Positions 34,909 to 47,270 of a DNA stretch of 64,000 bases are shown one piece after another. Both the position numbers and the translations under genes were made by a program. Below the pieces are notes generated by a model. That model was not told the DNA's origin. It saw nothing but the letters and a program-made list of their open reading frames with translations, and made no database searches. Each line of letters starts with the position of its first letter. Within the stretch, counting starts at the first letter, position 1. The stretch comes from Parasponia andersonii (lineage: Eukaryota > Streptophyta > Magnoliopsida > Rosales > Cannabaceae): positions 628,222 through 692,221 of the forward strand of contig JXTB01000097.1 of the NCBI GenBank assembly GCA_002914805.1. The letters are read 5' to 3'.

Positions 34909-36640
34909 TGTCACAATCAGAAATCGAAAACCATAATTTTTAGTAGTTTTAAGTAAAAAATATAAAAAAAATATTAGTTTTACAAAATTCATGAGAAATC
35001 ATAAATCTTGGTAATTTGAGTTCAATTAAAAACTTTAGTCCAACGACCAAATTAATTTACATAAAATCACTTAAGGTTTTAAGTTCTCAAACTAATAACA
35101 AAGCCATCCTCCTACATCCACTTAGTAGATTTATTAATTTTGGCTAAATAATTGAACAATAAAAGAAAGACAATAAAGAATGAATACCTACTAGGAATTA
35201 ATAGTAGAATTGCACAAGTGAATGAATACCTACTAGGAATTAATAGTAGAATTGCACAAACAAGCTGCACAACTTGTCTATCTATCAAGATGATTATTTC
35301 AGATGATTAAATACCTGAAAGTGCGAGAAGTAAGGAGAGGGGGGTGAGCATTCATATGTTCAGTAGAAAGTTAATTACTTTTTTAAATGGATGCAATTTT
35401 ACCAAACTTGCATAGTTAATAACTTTTTCGAAATCCATTTATAAATTGGGTTTATAAAATAATTAATATCAAGAATAATCATATATTCAAAACCAAAACT
35501 AATACCATATGATACATATCATAAATCAACCAATATATATGAGTGAGTTCTTATCCTCCCATCACGACTCTATAATTTCTCTGTAGCAAAGGTAGTGAGC
35601 ATCCTGACACTACTCATAAGTATATTAGTCAAAAACTTATACTAGCGAGTTGCTAGCGATCTACACTACTATGATGCAATAATGGAACTCAAGTTTGTGA
35701 TTCTATGGTATATATAATATATAATAATTCACAATAACCATACGTCCAAAAATCAAATCATACTTTAAAATCCAACTTGGCATTATCCTAAGAATTACAG
35801 TAATATGGTTAGCATACTGCTATTTTACTCCATAATCACAATATAAAAATGTGTATAATAATCTACACAATCTAATCCCATTATAATCTAAAAATTTTCA
35901 ACAATTTATCAAGCTATCATAAAATCATGAATTTTCATAAATAAGTTTTAATGTAATTATAAATCAAAATAGATATATAAAATCAGGTAATTAAGCCTCT
36001 ACATTAATTTGGTAGTTATACCAAACTAACGACATTTGAAGAAAACTCTCGTTGGTCACTTAGGTGCTCGAACAGTTTTTTAGGATCTCGGTAAACTTAC
36101 TTAAAAAAGTGACTATTCCAAAGGAGTCTCGGATTGAGAAACAAAGATTACTACTTAATTCATAGTATCCAAAAATATTAGGTTAGACATATAATTTGTT
36201 AAAAGTGGGTCCTAGAGAAGGATTCAACCTATGGCACGCAAAACGATACTATTAACGAGTCTCGGAATTTGTGCCATTCGAAACATAGCTATGTTATATA
36301 TCGAAACTTGTTTCTTGACCTCAGTAACTCCAGATTTGAAATCAGAATTCAATTTCGAGATTCCAAGCCTTAAACCAACTTTAAATCTTAGAATTACAAA
36401 ATTGTCTCTTTTTGAAATTAATTTGAAAAACACCCACTTTTCCCAAGTATTTAGCAAAATATTATCTTTGTTGAAAATTTACTAAAATACTATTTTGCTA
36501 AAAATATTTCTAAAAATATCATTATCACATAATTACTTAGAAAAATACCAGTTTTGAAAATATTTGAAAAAATATCAACTTTGCTAATTATTTGTAAAAT
36601 TTTCAATTTCATTCCTTTTATGTCTATTTTTACTTAACTA
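34909..36640 (-). mobile_element. Inverted family-B LTR, 5'-truncated
   Basis: Read on the minus strand it follows the family-B LTR at 17395 in order. Shared are 'aggcttgg-atctcgaaattgaatt' (36356-36379), 'gctatgtttcgaa', 'ttatatgtctaac-taatattttt', 'acgagagttttcttc' (36037-36051), 'gctcaccccc' (35341-35350) and 'ttatttagcca'. Its minus-strand 3' end is ...gattgtgaca at 34909. The first ~900 bp of the LTR is missing at the 36640 side, where it abuts MULE-derived sequence. ORFs inside (36224-36485) are not genes. Confidence 0.75.
35179..35259. repeat. 39-bp direct repeat in the inverted LTR
   Basis: Two identical 39-base units (aatgaatacctactagg...gcacaa) separated by gtg, at 35179-35217 and 35221-35259. 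The relative at 17395 lacks the duplication. Confidence 0.9.
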
Positions 36641-36659
36641 TTTCTTTCAACATTGATCA

Positions 36660-37151
36660 CTTTAATTTCTTTTTTCTGCCTTCTATGGGATTGACACCTC
36701 AAATTTGCTACAACTACCGAAGTGCAATTTGAGCATAGATCAGAAGCCATTCTTGCAAGCATGATAACAAATATATAACCTTTTAAACATAGGTTTTTGA
36801 TCAGATCCTATTACACTCTTCACTTCAACGGTTGTACCTAGGTTACTTCTCTTTAATTCCTCCAAGTAATCCTATAAAATATGATACTATTAATTATAAG
36901 CTCCCTCAATCATCTCTACTCCTCATTTTCTTACCCTATAACCTTGAGTTCGTGAGACTTGTATTACATAATCTTTCTAAACTTGTCAGTAATTGAGAAC
37001 TTATTACCCCTAAAAGAGTCCACGTATCTCTTTAACGACCATCTTAAGGTCATAAAATTACTTTTACGAACTCGGCCATAATTATGCTTGGGATGATATG
37101 TTTTTATCATGAATGAAGAGGAGTGCTTCTCATAGATTGACACATAAATAC
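36660..37151 (-). pseudogene. MULE transposase pseudogene, downstream part
   Basis: Read from 37151 leftward, the peptide 'IYVSIYEKHSSSFMIKTYHP' is followed by 'RYVDSF', which fits the segment after the N-terminal zinc-finger-like domain of plant MuDR-type transposases. Further on come 'LEELKRSNLGTTVEVKS' (about 36860) and 'KRLYICYHACKNGF' (about 36760), which precede the catalytic DDE core in this family. Stops occur. The catalytic region is absent because an inverted family-B LTR begins at about 36640. The upstream half of the same gene is at 43881-44745, separated by the LTR element 37157-43875. Confidence 0.8.
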
Positions 37152-37156
37152 ACCAA

Positions 37157-38316
37157 TGGTGAGTGATTAATTCACTTACAAATTAAGTATTATTCAACTC
37201 AAATAATTGTAAGTTCTCAAGTATTTTTGTCTGTTTAATATGTTTTTAATTTGTTTTATAGTTCTTATGAATAAATAAGAATCAGAAAAAATTAGTGATA
37301 AATATAGATATTTTAAGCATTTAGAATGAAATTTGAGTCTGATATGAATAAAATGTAATAAAAATCATGCAAAATAGAGCCAAACCAAAGAAATGGCACC
37401 CTAGAGAAGAAAAGCTGTCGTGCTGAGTTCCAAAGCCAAGAGTGTTATGACACTATAATAGTAGCATCACAGCGCTCTCTAGGAAACTGAGTTCCAGAGG
37501 CTAGAGTCCTGTAGTGCTTGACAAAGTCCGAAAGCGCATTTTTAGTGAGTTTTTGGAACCAATTTGGACTATTGATGCTATCTGATCAAATGGTTAACAT
37601 TCTACCTGACCTAGGTCATCTTAGAGTTATTTAAATACAACTTTAAGCCTCTATATCACAAAGTATGAAGAGTTGGAAAGAAAAGATAACAAAAAGAGCT
37701 CAAAAATCCTAGAGAGTAAGGAGCTTGGAGCAAAAATCTTGGAGAGCATACTTGCGAGAATGGCTTGAAAAAATTAAAGCTGAAAGTTCTACATTTATAA
37801 TAGAGTTTTTCTTATCCTCTCTCTCACCCTAATCTCATTTGAATTTTTTATTTTGCTTGATTATTGGACATGTTTGGATAATTCTTATTTAGATTAGTGT
37901 TAGATTCTTTTTTGTTGAATTAATTGTTATATACTTGGGGTATGATATAACTTAAACTTTGGTTCTATGTCTTGATTTCAAATATGTTATTTGATATTAG
38001 TCTTGAATTTATTTATGATATTCTATGCTTAATACTTCTCCACTAATTAGCTACTAGTTGGATGATTTAATTTCTAGAATTTGGCACTCTACTAATTAAC
38101 TACTAGTTAGATGATTTGATTTCTATAATTTGGCGTTTAAGAAAGGAAATTTTAGAAATAAATATAGGATAGTATAACCTAGGATTTTATAGAGTTTGAG
38201 AGAACCTATAATTCATTTGAGGCTATGATCAAAGAATCATTGAATATAATGAATTCTTAATTTCTAGGTTTGGAATAGAGATATTAGAACTAAGATTTAG
38301 GAATAATTTCACTTGA

Positions 38317-38374
<58 letters not shown>

Positions 38375-38716
38375 AATACTTTTGGGTTCTTGGCTTATAA
38401 ACTAAGAATAATTCATAAGAATGCAATTGGTGATCAAAAGACATAGTTGATGGTTAGGTGAATTCAATTTCCTAGTACATTTGTGCATAGAGTTTCCATA
38501 TTTTATTTATTTATTTATATTTATTTTTGTTTTCATTTAATTATAAACTCAGTTAGTTTGGTTGTCTAGATAAAGTTAGGTCACAACAATTCTGGTAATT
38601 AATGATAATTTAACATCCAATTTTTTCGTAGGATTGACAACTCTATTATCACTTTATTACTCGATTACGACTCATGAACTTGCAATTATTTTACATATAT
38701 GCATTATAGTGTAACA
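37157..38716 (+). repeat. LTR1 of the Athila-like element
   Basis: 1560 bp, starting TGGTGAGTGATTAATTC and ending ...tagtgtaaca. Collinear with LTR2. It contains a pure (AG)n run at about 38322-38370 that LTR2 does not share; LTR2 has a short 'agagaggga' there. Confidence 0.9.
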
Positions 38717-41373
38717 AGGTTTTGGGACCATAGCAAGGGAATTAGCATTTTAGATTGTTGTTGATATCGAGAGTAACTTGATTTTAATTTAGGTGTTTAT
38801 TTTCATTCTTTTAAATTTTATTTTTCAATGTTTGTTTTGCGAGGTGCTTAGAGATGTTAGATTAAAAAGTCCTCTTTTAGTTTGCTCAACAAGACTCAGA
38901 GCTATTTTATTATGCATGGTGAATATACAAAGAGTTGCTCACATTATACCCGATTCATGGTTTGTCCTTAGAGTATGAAATACAAAATTTCCTTAGCAAC
39001 CTCTGGCCTAAAATTAGAATGTGAGTAGAAAAAAGAAATGGTACCACCTTTATCTACCAACTATCAACGAATGAAGCTTCTTGGTGTTTGGAAGACTTGG
39101 CCGACTTTGATTATCAGAGTTGGAATTATCCTCTAAGCTAACTTGGTTTAGGAGATAATTCTAACATTCTAGCGCTATGGTTTGATACTCTACATCACTA
39201 AGTGGAGCCTTCTCCCAGTCTTGAGTATCTTTATGCTCAATTTTCAAAGGAGCCAAGACTTCACCATGAGGAGTAGGAGAGAAGGAAAACCGTTCTTAAT
39301 TCATAATTTGAGTCTCTCTATGACTCCCTTGAAGCCATGAGAAGAACGGTGGTTATGATACATACACAAGTTACAAATATTGATGAAAGCCACCATGAGG
39401 AGCTGAGCGCAAACAAAAAGATCTTGGATTTTCTTGATAATGACTACCCAAGTAAGGAGGAGAATCAATAGTGGATCAATGGAATCACAAGACAACACTT
39501 GTAAATCTTCACTCTTTGAGATCCAAATAATCATGCCACCACCGTTCATCAAGGATCATATCTATGACGATCCTATGTGGCCAAAACCTCCTCCACTACC
39601 GCTAGCACCATTCATTCAAACCCAATAAATACATGTGCCGAAGCCGAGACAAGTTGAGTTTACGTATCAATTATCACCATATATCGCCAAGCTTGAGGGC
39701 ATTCAAAAATAAGATCCATTTGTTATATTGTATGACACATATTTTAGGTAGAAGTCATTATTTGATGAGCTTCACTAATGTGTCATGAATAAAACTAAAG
39801 AAGCAATTCATTGAGAGGATTCTCGCACCATCAAAGTTAGATCTACCTTGCTTGGAGCACCACATTGGCCAACCTTAACTCGGTACTTGTTATTTTCCCA
39901 AGTGCTTATATTGAACACTTAAATTTTGAGAATATTGCCAATGTTGAGTTTGGGGGTTAGAGCGCTTATTGATCAATTATTGATTAGATATGACTTTGCT
40001 TGTATATTTGTTGTTTTGATTTTTCTTCCTATGAGTTGGTTTTTTTTGGCAAATCTTTTATTTTCTTTTGTTTTTTTTTTGCTTGTTTGAATAACTTGTT
40101 AGTTTTGTTGAGATGAGATAACTTTTATTGATGAAGAGTTTAGTCACTAAATATCCTTTAGGTCTTTTGAAATGTAATTCATTGAAATTGTTTATGTGCT
40201 TTACTCACATTAATCGAACCGCACTCTTGATTCTACCCATTTGAGTATGATAATCATAATCACTTGACTATTTGAGATTTTGAAGAAAACTTGTGCGCAT
40301 TAGATATGCATTGACATCTCATGAACTCTAGAACCTATTTGAGTGAAGTTTGAGATGAAATTCTACGTTAGCTATCATTAGAGAAATGATTTAAATCATC
40401 TTTAGACCGTTTGAGTCTTTCAAGCCAACCTTGATACATTGTCACCTTAGTACACCCACTTTGAACCTATTTGTACCTTTCTTTTTTTACAATATTTTTG
40501 CCAATCTAAAATAATGACCACTAACCTTATCCTTAAGTGTGTTGATTATCTTAAAGAGTTATCTTTGTGTTGTGTTCATTTTGGGAGGAAGAGTACTGTT
40601 ATAAAGCAACAAAAAACAAAAAACAAAAAAAAATAAGGGAATAATTTGGTAAAAAATTGTGTCCTTATCCTCTATATTATTTTTAACATTGAGGATAATA
40701 TTAATTTTGAGTTTGAGAGAGAGGTTTTTTATTTTCATGCTTTTATCTTATTTCATATCTTTCATTTCAAAGAAAAGAGAAAAAATATTATAAAAATATT
40801 TAGTGGAGTGTGAAAAAAAGGAGAAATTTAGTTGAAAAAAAGTGTGGAAGTGCTATTTAGTATGCCAAGAAATAACTCTACAAGGGTCGTAGATTAATCT
40901 ACTTAAGGTTGATTTGAACCTCAATTTTTCCAAAATTATCTTACCTATGCCCACAAGCTTAATGAAAGAGTTTTTGATCTTTGATGATATACTAACATAT
41001 ATTAGTAGAGATAAACATAAAAAAATAGGTATATGAGAATTCCAAATTGCATCATGTAGAGATATTTCATTGTCTATCGAAACACATAAATCTATCTAAA
41101 GTTTATTTTATTAAGTGATATTGATTTTGCACACACTTATATATTAAGAGTCTTGAGTGGAGTTAAATTGATTCTTGGAGTTAAAAATTTAGATAATCTT
41201 AATGTTTGCATTTCTTTTGAGCTTGAAATATTTTGTGACTTCATAAATACTTGCACAGTTTTTAATTAGATACAAAACTCACATTTTGTCTTTAGTACTT
41301 GATTTGTGATTTTCTATTCTTTTTCTTATCTTTTTTACTTGAGGACAAGCACATATTCAAGTTTGTGGGTATT
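38717..41373 (+). other. Internal region of the Athila-like element, no recognisable pol
   Basis: 2.66 kb. Codon-like pieces between about 39020 and 39640 include a proline-rich C-terminus (PMWPKPPPLPLAPF, 39568-39609) ending at a TAA near 39626. I cannot assign them to a known gag. The remainder (about 39650-41373) is non-coding and AT-rich, with 'acattgaggataatattaa' near 40687 reminiscent of Athila 3' regions. Confidence 0.5.
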
Positions 41374-43875
41374 TGATGAGTGATTAATTCACTCATAAAT
41401 CAAGTATCATTCAACTAAAATAATTGTAAGTTCTCAAGTATTTTTGTCAGTTTGATATATTTTTGCTTCGTTTTTGTAGTTCTTATGAATAAATGAGAAT
41501 TAGGAAAAATTGTGATAAATTTAGATATTTCAATCATTTAGATGAAATTTGAGTCTAATACGAATGCAACACAATGAAAATCAGGCAAAATGAAACTAAA
41601 ACGAAGAAATGACGCTTCAGGGAAGAAAGTTATTGTGTTGTGTTCCAGAGCCGAGAGTGCCGTGGTGTGCAACGTTTAGAAACATGTTTTTAGAGAGTTT
41701 TTAGAGTCAATCTGGACCATTGATACTATTTAATCGAATGGTTGATATTCCATGCAATCTAGGTCACTTTAAAACTCCTTAAATACAACCTTAATCCTCC
41801 ATTTTAAGGTATAGAGAGTTAGTGTAACCTCCTAAATATTCCTAAACTTACAATCTTAGTAAAATTATTATTAATAAACTACGTGTCATATTTTACTAAT
41901 TTTATGTTCGTAAATACTTGAAATTATGTGTGTAGTATTATTTTAATATTAAATTTTATTATGTAAGAAAACCATAGTTATTCCTTAATTTAACTTAAAA
42001 ATTCTAAGTTAGTTTTCCTTAATAATAAATTTATTCTGCAAAGATTATATTATGTACATCAATATAATCTAATAAATATGTCACATTAAAAATTTTTATA
42101 TTTTATAACCGAAAGTTAACGGTTACACCAAAATAGTACTATGTCATAATTTGAATAGCTAGAATTTAAGTATACGAAGAATTACGTAGACAAATTAATT
42201 TAAGAGTGAGAAAAAATTTATAGAAAAAGATGAAGACCAGTGAAATTTTATTTTAAGGAGGTAATAACTATAAATTAGTGGAATAGAAAAGGAAAAGAAT
42301 AAAGTTAGTGCGTAATTCTAAAAAGGAAAAATATAGTCAAAACTGATTGATAGCTTTTGTCTCTAAAATAATTCAAAAGGTAGAAAAAGAAAAATAATAA
42401 TGAAAATATTCTTTGGAAATTAGTAGCTATACTTCAAAGTGGAAAATGTAGATAAAACTAATTAATAGTTTTTGTGTCCAGAATAATTCAAAAAATATGA
42501 AAAGAAATAATATTATAGAGATTTTCTTTGGGAGCTAGTGGTATTGGATTCTAAATAATTGAAAAAGAAAAAAATATTATTGACAAAAATAGTGGATGAG
42601 TGAAAAATAAATTAATAGATAAGGTAATGGAATAAGAAAAGAAGATATATTGACAAAATTAGTAATAACGGTATTTGGATTATTAGATGAAATATGAAAG
42701 TGAACATTATTGGATACCTTATATGGATGGCTTAAAAATAGATCCTTCATTCGGTAATTGGAAATCCATACTTAACTTTCTAATTACTCAACCAAAACTA
42801 TCTTCATATTTCTACTTATCCTATCTCAAAAAAAAAAAAAAAGAAAAAAGAAAAACTCTTTCAATTTCACTTTCTTCCAAACCCACAAAAGCTATAATTG
42901 AAACAAATGATTTCAATTTTGTAAGCTTGATGTTGTTTGAAAATACACTTATAACTTTGCATTTTATTTCACAAGGCATGATTTTATTAAGTTGAACTTA
43001 AAAATGTATTTCAATTGAGAGAGTGGCTTAAAATGATTGAAGCTTAAAGTTTTACCTCTATAAAAGAGGTTTTCTTATCCTCTCTCTCACCCTAATCATT
43101 TGAATTTTGTATTTTTCTTTGGATAATTCTTATTAAGATTAGTGTTGGATTCTCTTATATTGAATTAATTGTTATATATTTGGGGTATGATACAGCTTAA
43201 ACTTTGGTTCTATATCTTAATTTCCAATATGTTCTTTGATATTATTCTTGAATTTATTTATGCTATTTCATACTTAATGCTTCTCAACTAATTAGCTATT
43301 AGTTGGATGATTTGATTTCTAGAATTTGCCACTTGAGAAAAGAAATTTTAGAAACAACAATAAGATAGTATAACCTAGGACTTTATAGAGTTTGAGAAAA
43401 CCTATAATTCCTTTGAATCTATGATTAAAGAACCATTGAACATAATAAATTCTTAATTTCTAGGTTTGGAATAGAGATATTGGAACCGAGATTTAGAAAT
43501 GATTTCACTCGGTATTCAAGAGAGGGAGTAGAAATACATTTGGATTCTTAGCTTATAAATTGAGAATAATTGATTAGAATGTAATTGGTGATCAAAAGAC
43601 ATAATTGATGGTTATGTAAATTCAATCCCCTAGTATATTTGTACATTGTATTTCCATATTTTATTATTGTATTTATTTTTATTCTTATTTTCATTTAATT
43701 ATAAACTCAATTAGTTTGGTTATCAAGATAAAATTAGGTCACAACAATTCTGGTAATTAATTATAATTTAACACTCAATTTCTCGTATGATCGACAACTC
43801 TCTTATCACTTTATTACTTGATTACAGCTCGTGTACTTGTGGTTATTTTACATATATACATCATTGTGTAACAAC
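41374..43875 (+). repeat. LTR2 of the Athila-like element, interrupted
   Basis: Starts TGATGAGTGATTAATTC and ends ...cattgtgtaaca. It matches LTR1 from 41374 to about 41820 and again from about 43016 to 43875. The 1.19 kb between is foreign, and about 100 bp of LTR1-equivalent sequence is missing at the junction. Confidence 0.85.
41823..43015. mobile_element. Foreign insertion of about 1.2 kb inside LTR2
   Basis: Absent from LTR1 at the equivalent point. The left edge reads tgtaacctcctaaat, similar to the TGTAAC start of many gypsy LTRs, and the right edge is ...tatttcaattga. It has no coding capacity beyond low-complexity frames, and no target duplication or inverted repeat was found. It may be an LTR fragment or an unknown element. 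Confidence 0.5.
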
Positions 43876-43880
43876 AAACC

Positions 43881-44745
43881 ACAGTTTTTGCCCTTGCATT
43901 TAGCTCGAGCCTTGTGTCTTTCATTTTAAACAAACTTCACGTCCCTTCATTGTCTAATAGCATGCTCTCTCACTACTTGCTTGAATGTGCTGGCATTGGG
44001 ACATATTTGACCAAGCATGAAAATTGGTTTGTTCATATCTATTTTAGCTCTAAATGTAGGAAAGTGATGCATTTTTTTCTTCAATTGAACCTTGCCCCTT
44101 AGTACCTTTATTTTCTTTGATGTAGCAGCAATTTCATATTCATCGTCTTTTCAATTCTCATTTTCATAATCTTCGTCAGAAAGATTTCTACTCATATCTT
44201 CGTCACAGAAAGCAAAATCATCATCAAAATCTAACTGATTATGATCTTTGATCTTTTTGATATTGTTGGAAGTAAACTCCGCAATAGGATCAATATTCTA
44301 TTCAAAATTCAAATCATCATCACTTTGCTCAAAATTAGTTTATTGATATCTTTGTTTTGTAAATCAATATCTTCTTCAAATTATTTATCTTGCTCATCTT
44401 TCTCACATAGTCTTAGCCCTTCATTGGTAAAATATACAGACATCTCATAAGACTCAGGCAGGTTTGCAAAGCATTTTGTTATTATCTCGTCATTCCATAA
44501 TACTATCAAGTTATCTTCTTTTAGTGGTTTTCTACTAATGTGATAATAACATGAGGTGTCGACTTTAGACTCGATCTCCTCGCTAATATATTTTTTTTAT
44601 TAGCCAATGTCATCCCATCCGCATTACACCAATCCATATGATAGACATTCTATCTAGTATATGCCAATCTATTACGTGCACTCACAAACTCACCACAATA
44701 ATGGACCTTTAATGTAAATTTTCTAGGGTAATCCTTTGCAATATA
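43881..44745 (-). pseudogene. MULE transposase pseudogene, N-terminal part
   Basis: Read from about 44745 leftward: 'FTLKVHYCGEFVSARNR' then 'VYHMDWCNADGMT', the N-terminal segment of plant MuDR-type transposases. Next comes 'LPESYEMSVYFTNEGL' (about 44415-44465), an acidic stretch typical of this family (Asp/Glu-rich, about 44130-44330), then 'QICPNASMFKQVVREHAI' and 'KARAKCKGKNCG' (ending near 43883), the Mutator DNA-binding domain. Stops interrupt several places. The gene is cut here by the Athila-like element and resumes at 37151. Confidence 0.8.
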
Positions 44746-45850
44746 AAAGAAGTAAATCCAAACATTAATTTCAATAACCAGCCAAACAACTGCCTAAATT
44801 AATTGTATACTCAACAAAAAGATATATACCTAAATATATTATCGATTACACCCAAAATAACCTCAAGTAGAAAAAGAATAAGAAAAAGACAAATGGTCAC
44901 ATTATTTTCAATTCAAACAACACTGAAATTATTTGCAAATAATTTATACAAAATGAACATTTTTTCATAATAGATGTTAAGAAAGCTCCATTTTCGAAAA
45001 AAAAAAGGAAAAGAAAAGAAAAGAAAGCTCATCCATATCATATAAAGGCTCGTATTGAATCTTAGGGTCCATCCTTAACTTTCACTCCTTTTTCGCAGAA
45101 AAATAATGCTTTTTTGCAGAAAAAGAATGCTTTGCTTCCTTCAAGTAGGGCTTTCAACAGCTGTACATGATTTTCCTGTTCAGTAAAAAACTTGCGGCAG
45201 CTGAGGGGTGAAAATTTGGGATGTGTGGATGTTAGAGAGTATAAAAGGATAAAGTTTCAACCCTAGAAAATGAAATGACATAATCAATACGTGACTAAGA
45301 TTCATTTGAAAATTGATGGAAGTTTAGTTTAGGAATATTTTTGAAACATATTAAAAGTTCGAGGATTATTAATATATAAATTCGAAATTCAGAGGACAAA
45401 ATGATACTCATGCAATAGTTCGGGAGGCATTACTCTTAATAACCCTTTTTTTTCTTTTGCTAATTAATCTATACTCGTTGAGTAGATACTAATTCTATCT
45501 ATTTAAAGCTATCTCTAAAAAAATATTTTTCCAAATAGAAAAAAATAACTATTTGTTTTCTACGGAAAAAGAACTAGAGTTATTTTTCATTTATAATCTC
45601 ATCTTAATTATTATTATTACAAGCAAAATCAATTCCTATAATTATAATAAGAGAATTCCCAAAAAAAAAAGAAAAAGAGTAACAATGATTATGCTTACAA
45701 TTACTATTTATATTGCGTATGAAACGCTTTATATGGCTCAAACCTAGTGCTCCTACTCCTTAGGGATACTTAAAAAGATTAATTAGGCATAATTAATAAT
45801 TAACTGTGAATAATAAATTTATTGGTCATAATCTTGCACCACATGTTAGA
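44746..45850. other. Intergenic, partly duplicated flank sequence
   Basis: No gene. 45440-45730 resembles 51940-52230 (blocks 'gaaaaa-aactagagtta-', 'ttctcatctta-ttattattg', 'atttatattgcg-atgaaa'). It is therefore a copy of the P450-unit flank, extending the duplication evidence. Confidence 0.45.
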
Positions 45851-45853
45851 TAT

Positions 45854-46623
45854 AAAACTGTAAACATGGGCAACCCAATCTGTTCAAGCTGAGGAGGAAA
45901 TTCGGACGAGATGAGCCTGAAAATGTAAAAAGGAAACCTAACCTGACCTTGGAACAAGTGGACTAAATCCTAGGCCAGGCCGAAATTGGATCGGTACTAA
46001 AATGGGAAAATACCATTTTTTTTAAGAGAAAATTTGATTTTTTATAGTATCTTTTCAAAAAAATTGAAATATCCTGGAATTTGAAATTGTTCTGAAAAAT
46101 TCTATATTTAATTATAAAAATACAATTTTAAAAATATTTAAAAAAATATTACTTTTATTAATTGATGAGATACTTAAGGTTACTTGAGGTAACTTGAATA
46201 GTTACTTCAATTAACAGGATTGGTTACTCTAAGTAACCTAACTGATTATCTCGAGTACTATTGAAAAATATGAAATTTAAAGAAAAAGTGATATTTTTTA
46301 AATAATTTTTAAAAGTGTTATCTTTCTAATAATACTTTCGAAAAGTGATATTTTTCTAAATTAATTAGGGATTTTTCAAAAATCAATCCATTCAAGATTT
46401 TTCAATTTCTGGTAACTTGGGCCTACAATTTTGTAAATATCCCATTTTTCAAAAATAGCAAAAATGACAAAAATTATTTTTTTTTTAAAAAAAGGGGTCA
46501 CCAGACCAGCCTAACATAACCTGACAAGCTTACTTCTACGGCCCGACCTTAGGGTCAAACCAGGACTGGGCCTAAATGGTAGGTGGCTTAGCCCATTTGG
46601 CCTAGTCCATATTTACAACTTTA
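45854..46623. mobile_element. Inverted-repeat element with GGGC/GGCC-rich ends (hAT-like MITE candidate)
   Basis: The left end 'aaaactgtaaacatgggc' and right end inverted 'aaagttgtaaatatggac' form a short imperfect terminal inverted repeat. Subterminal regions rich in 'ggccc', 'cctaacctgac' and 'aggc' point inward from both ends. The AT-rich centre is a run of imperfect 'aaaaatattt' motifs. No target duplication was confirmed. Non-coding. Confidence 0.45.
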
Positions 46624-46887
46624 GTGAAATAGTTAATAGTTAATAGTTAAGAGATTAATATACTAAAATTTAAATTATAAGAATATAAAATATTGAAAAT
46701 AACGTGGAAAGTTGTAGATAATGCGGTTGTATTACATAACTTAGTTTACCAAAAAACTCATTTCCACGAGTACACAAGTATTAAAATTGTAGAAGTAAAA
46801 AGTTAACAATTATGTTAGCATAATATATAGAAAAAAATTATTCTAAAATAGTAATAGTAATAATATAATAATATATATGATATATAA

Positions 46888-46888
46888 N
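46888..46888. other. Ambiguous base in assembly
   Basis: A single n inside an AT-rich stretch just left of the repeated-unit boundary and a long (TA)n run. Confidence 1.
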
Positions 46889-46889
46889 A

Positions 46890-46937
46890 AAATACCTACC
46901 CATAGGTAAAGAAAAAAAATACCTATTGGATTGGCAA

Positions 46938-46986
<49 letters not shown>

Positions 46987-47270
46987 ATATAGTTATAATC
47001 ACTATTCTAGTAGGTATATTTTTTTAATCTATTTATAAGTATTATTATAGTCATTGGATCACAATTTAATGGCTATCGTAATTTGCATAGTTAGAAAAAA
47101 AATAAAAATATATATGTATTATTTAATATATTTTTTTATTTTTTTATAATGAAAAATATGCATAATAAATTTTAATTGAGTAAAATAATACAGGGAAAAA
47201 AATCTAATAGATTAGTGCCTATAATTAAATATATATGAGAAAGGATATATGTATTAGTATATGTACGAAT
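46890..47270. repeat. Second copy of the duplicated-unit start
   Basis: Paralogous to bases 1-430, as shown by 'cctattggattggcaacc' and the following AT-rich blocks in the same order. It carries a (TA)n run at about 46941-46983 where the first copy has only a short one. Confidence 0.55.

Larger units (their letters stand above)
37157..43875 (+). mobile_element. Athila/Tat-like non-autonomous LTR element inserted in a MULE
   Basis: A 6.7-kb element with LTRs 37157-38716 and 41374-43875 and an internal region of about 2.66 kb. After LTR1, 'ttttgggaccatagcaaggga' (38721-38741) sits where Athila-like elements carry their primer-binding region. Before LTR2 is 'gaggacaagc...aagtttgtgggta', an Athila-style polypurine region; an earlier similar block lies at 40690-40720. 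The flanking pentamers are accaa (37152-37156) and acaaa (43876-43880), one mismatch. Removing the element with one pentamer restores the MULE reading frame, which fixes the boundaries. No protease, RT or integrase was recognised, so this is a LARD-type, non-autonomous derivative. Confidence 0.85.

Noticed and set aside
36224..36485. ORFs on both strands
   Set aside because: Inside the inverted family-B LTR, and the corresponding frame is not open in the 17395 copy.
38229..38444. Minus-strand ORF with long Ser-Leu repeat
   Set aside because: Translation of the (AG)n microsatellite in LTR1.
43914..44450. Forward ORFs across the MULE region
   Set aside because: Shadows; the minus strand carries the recognisable MuDR-type transposase.
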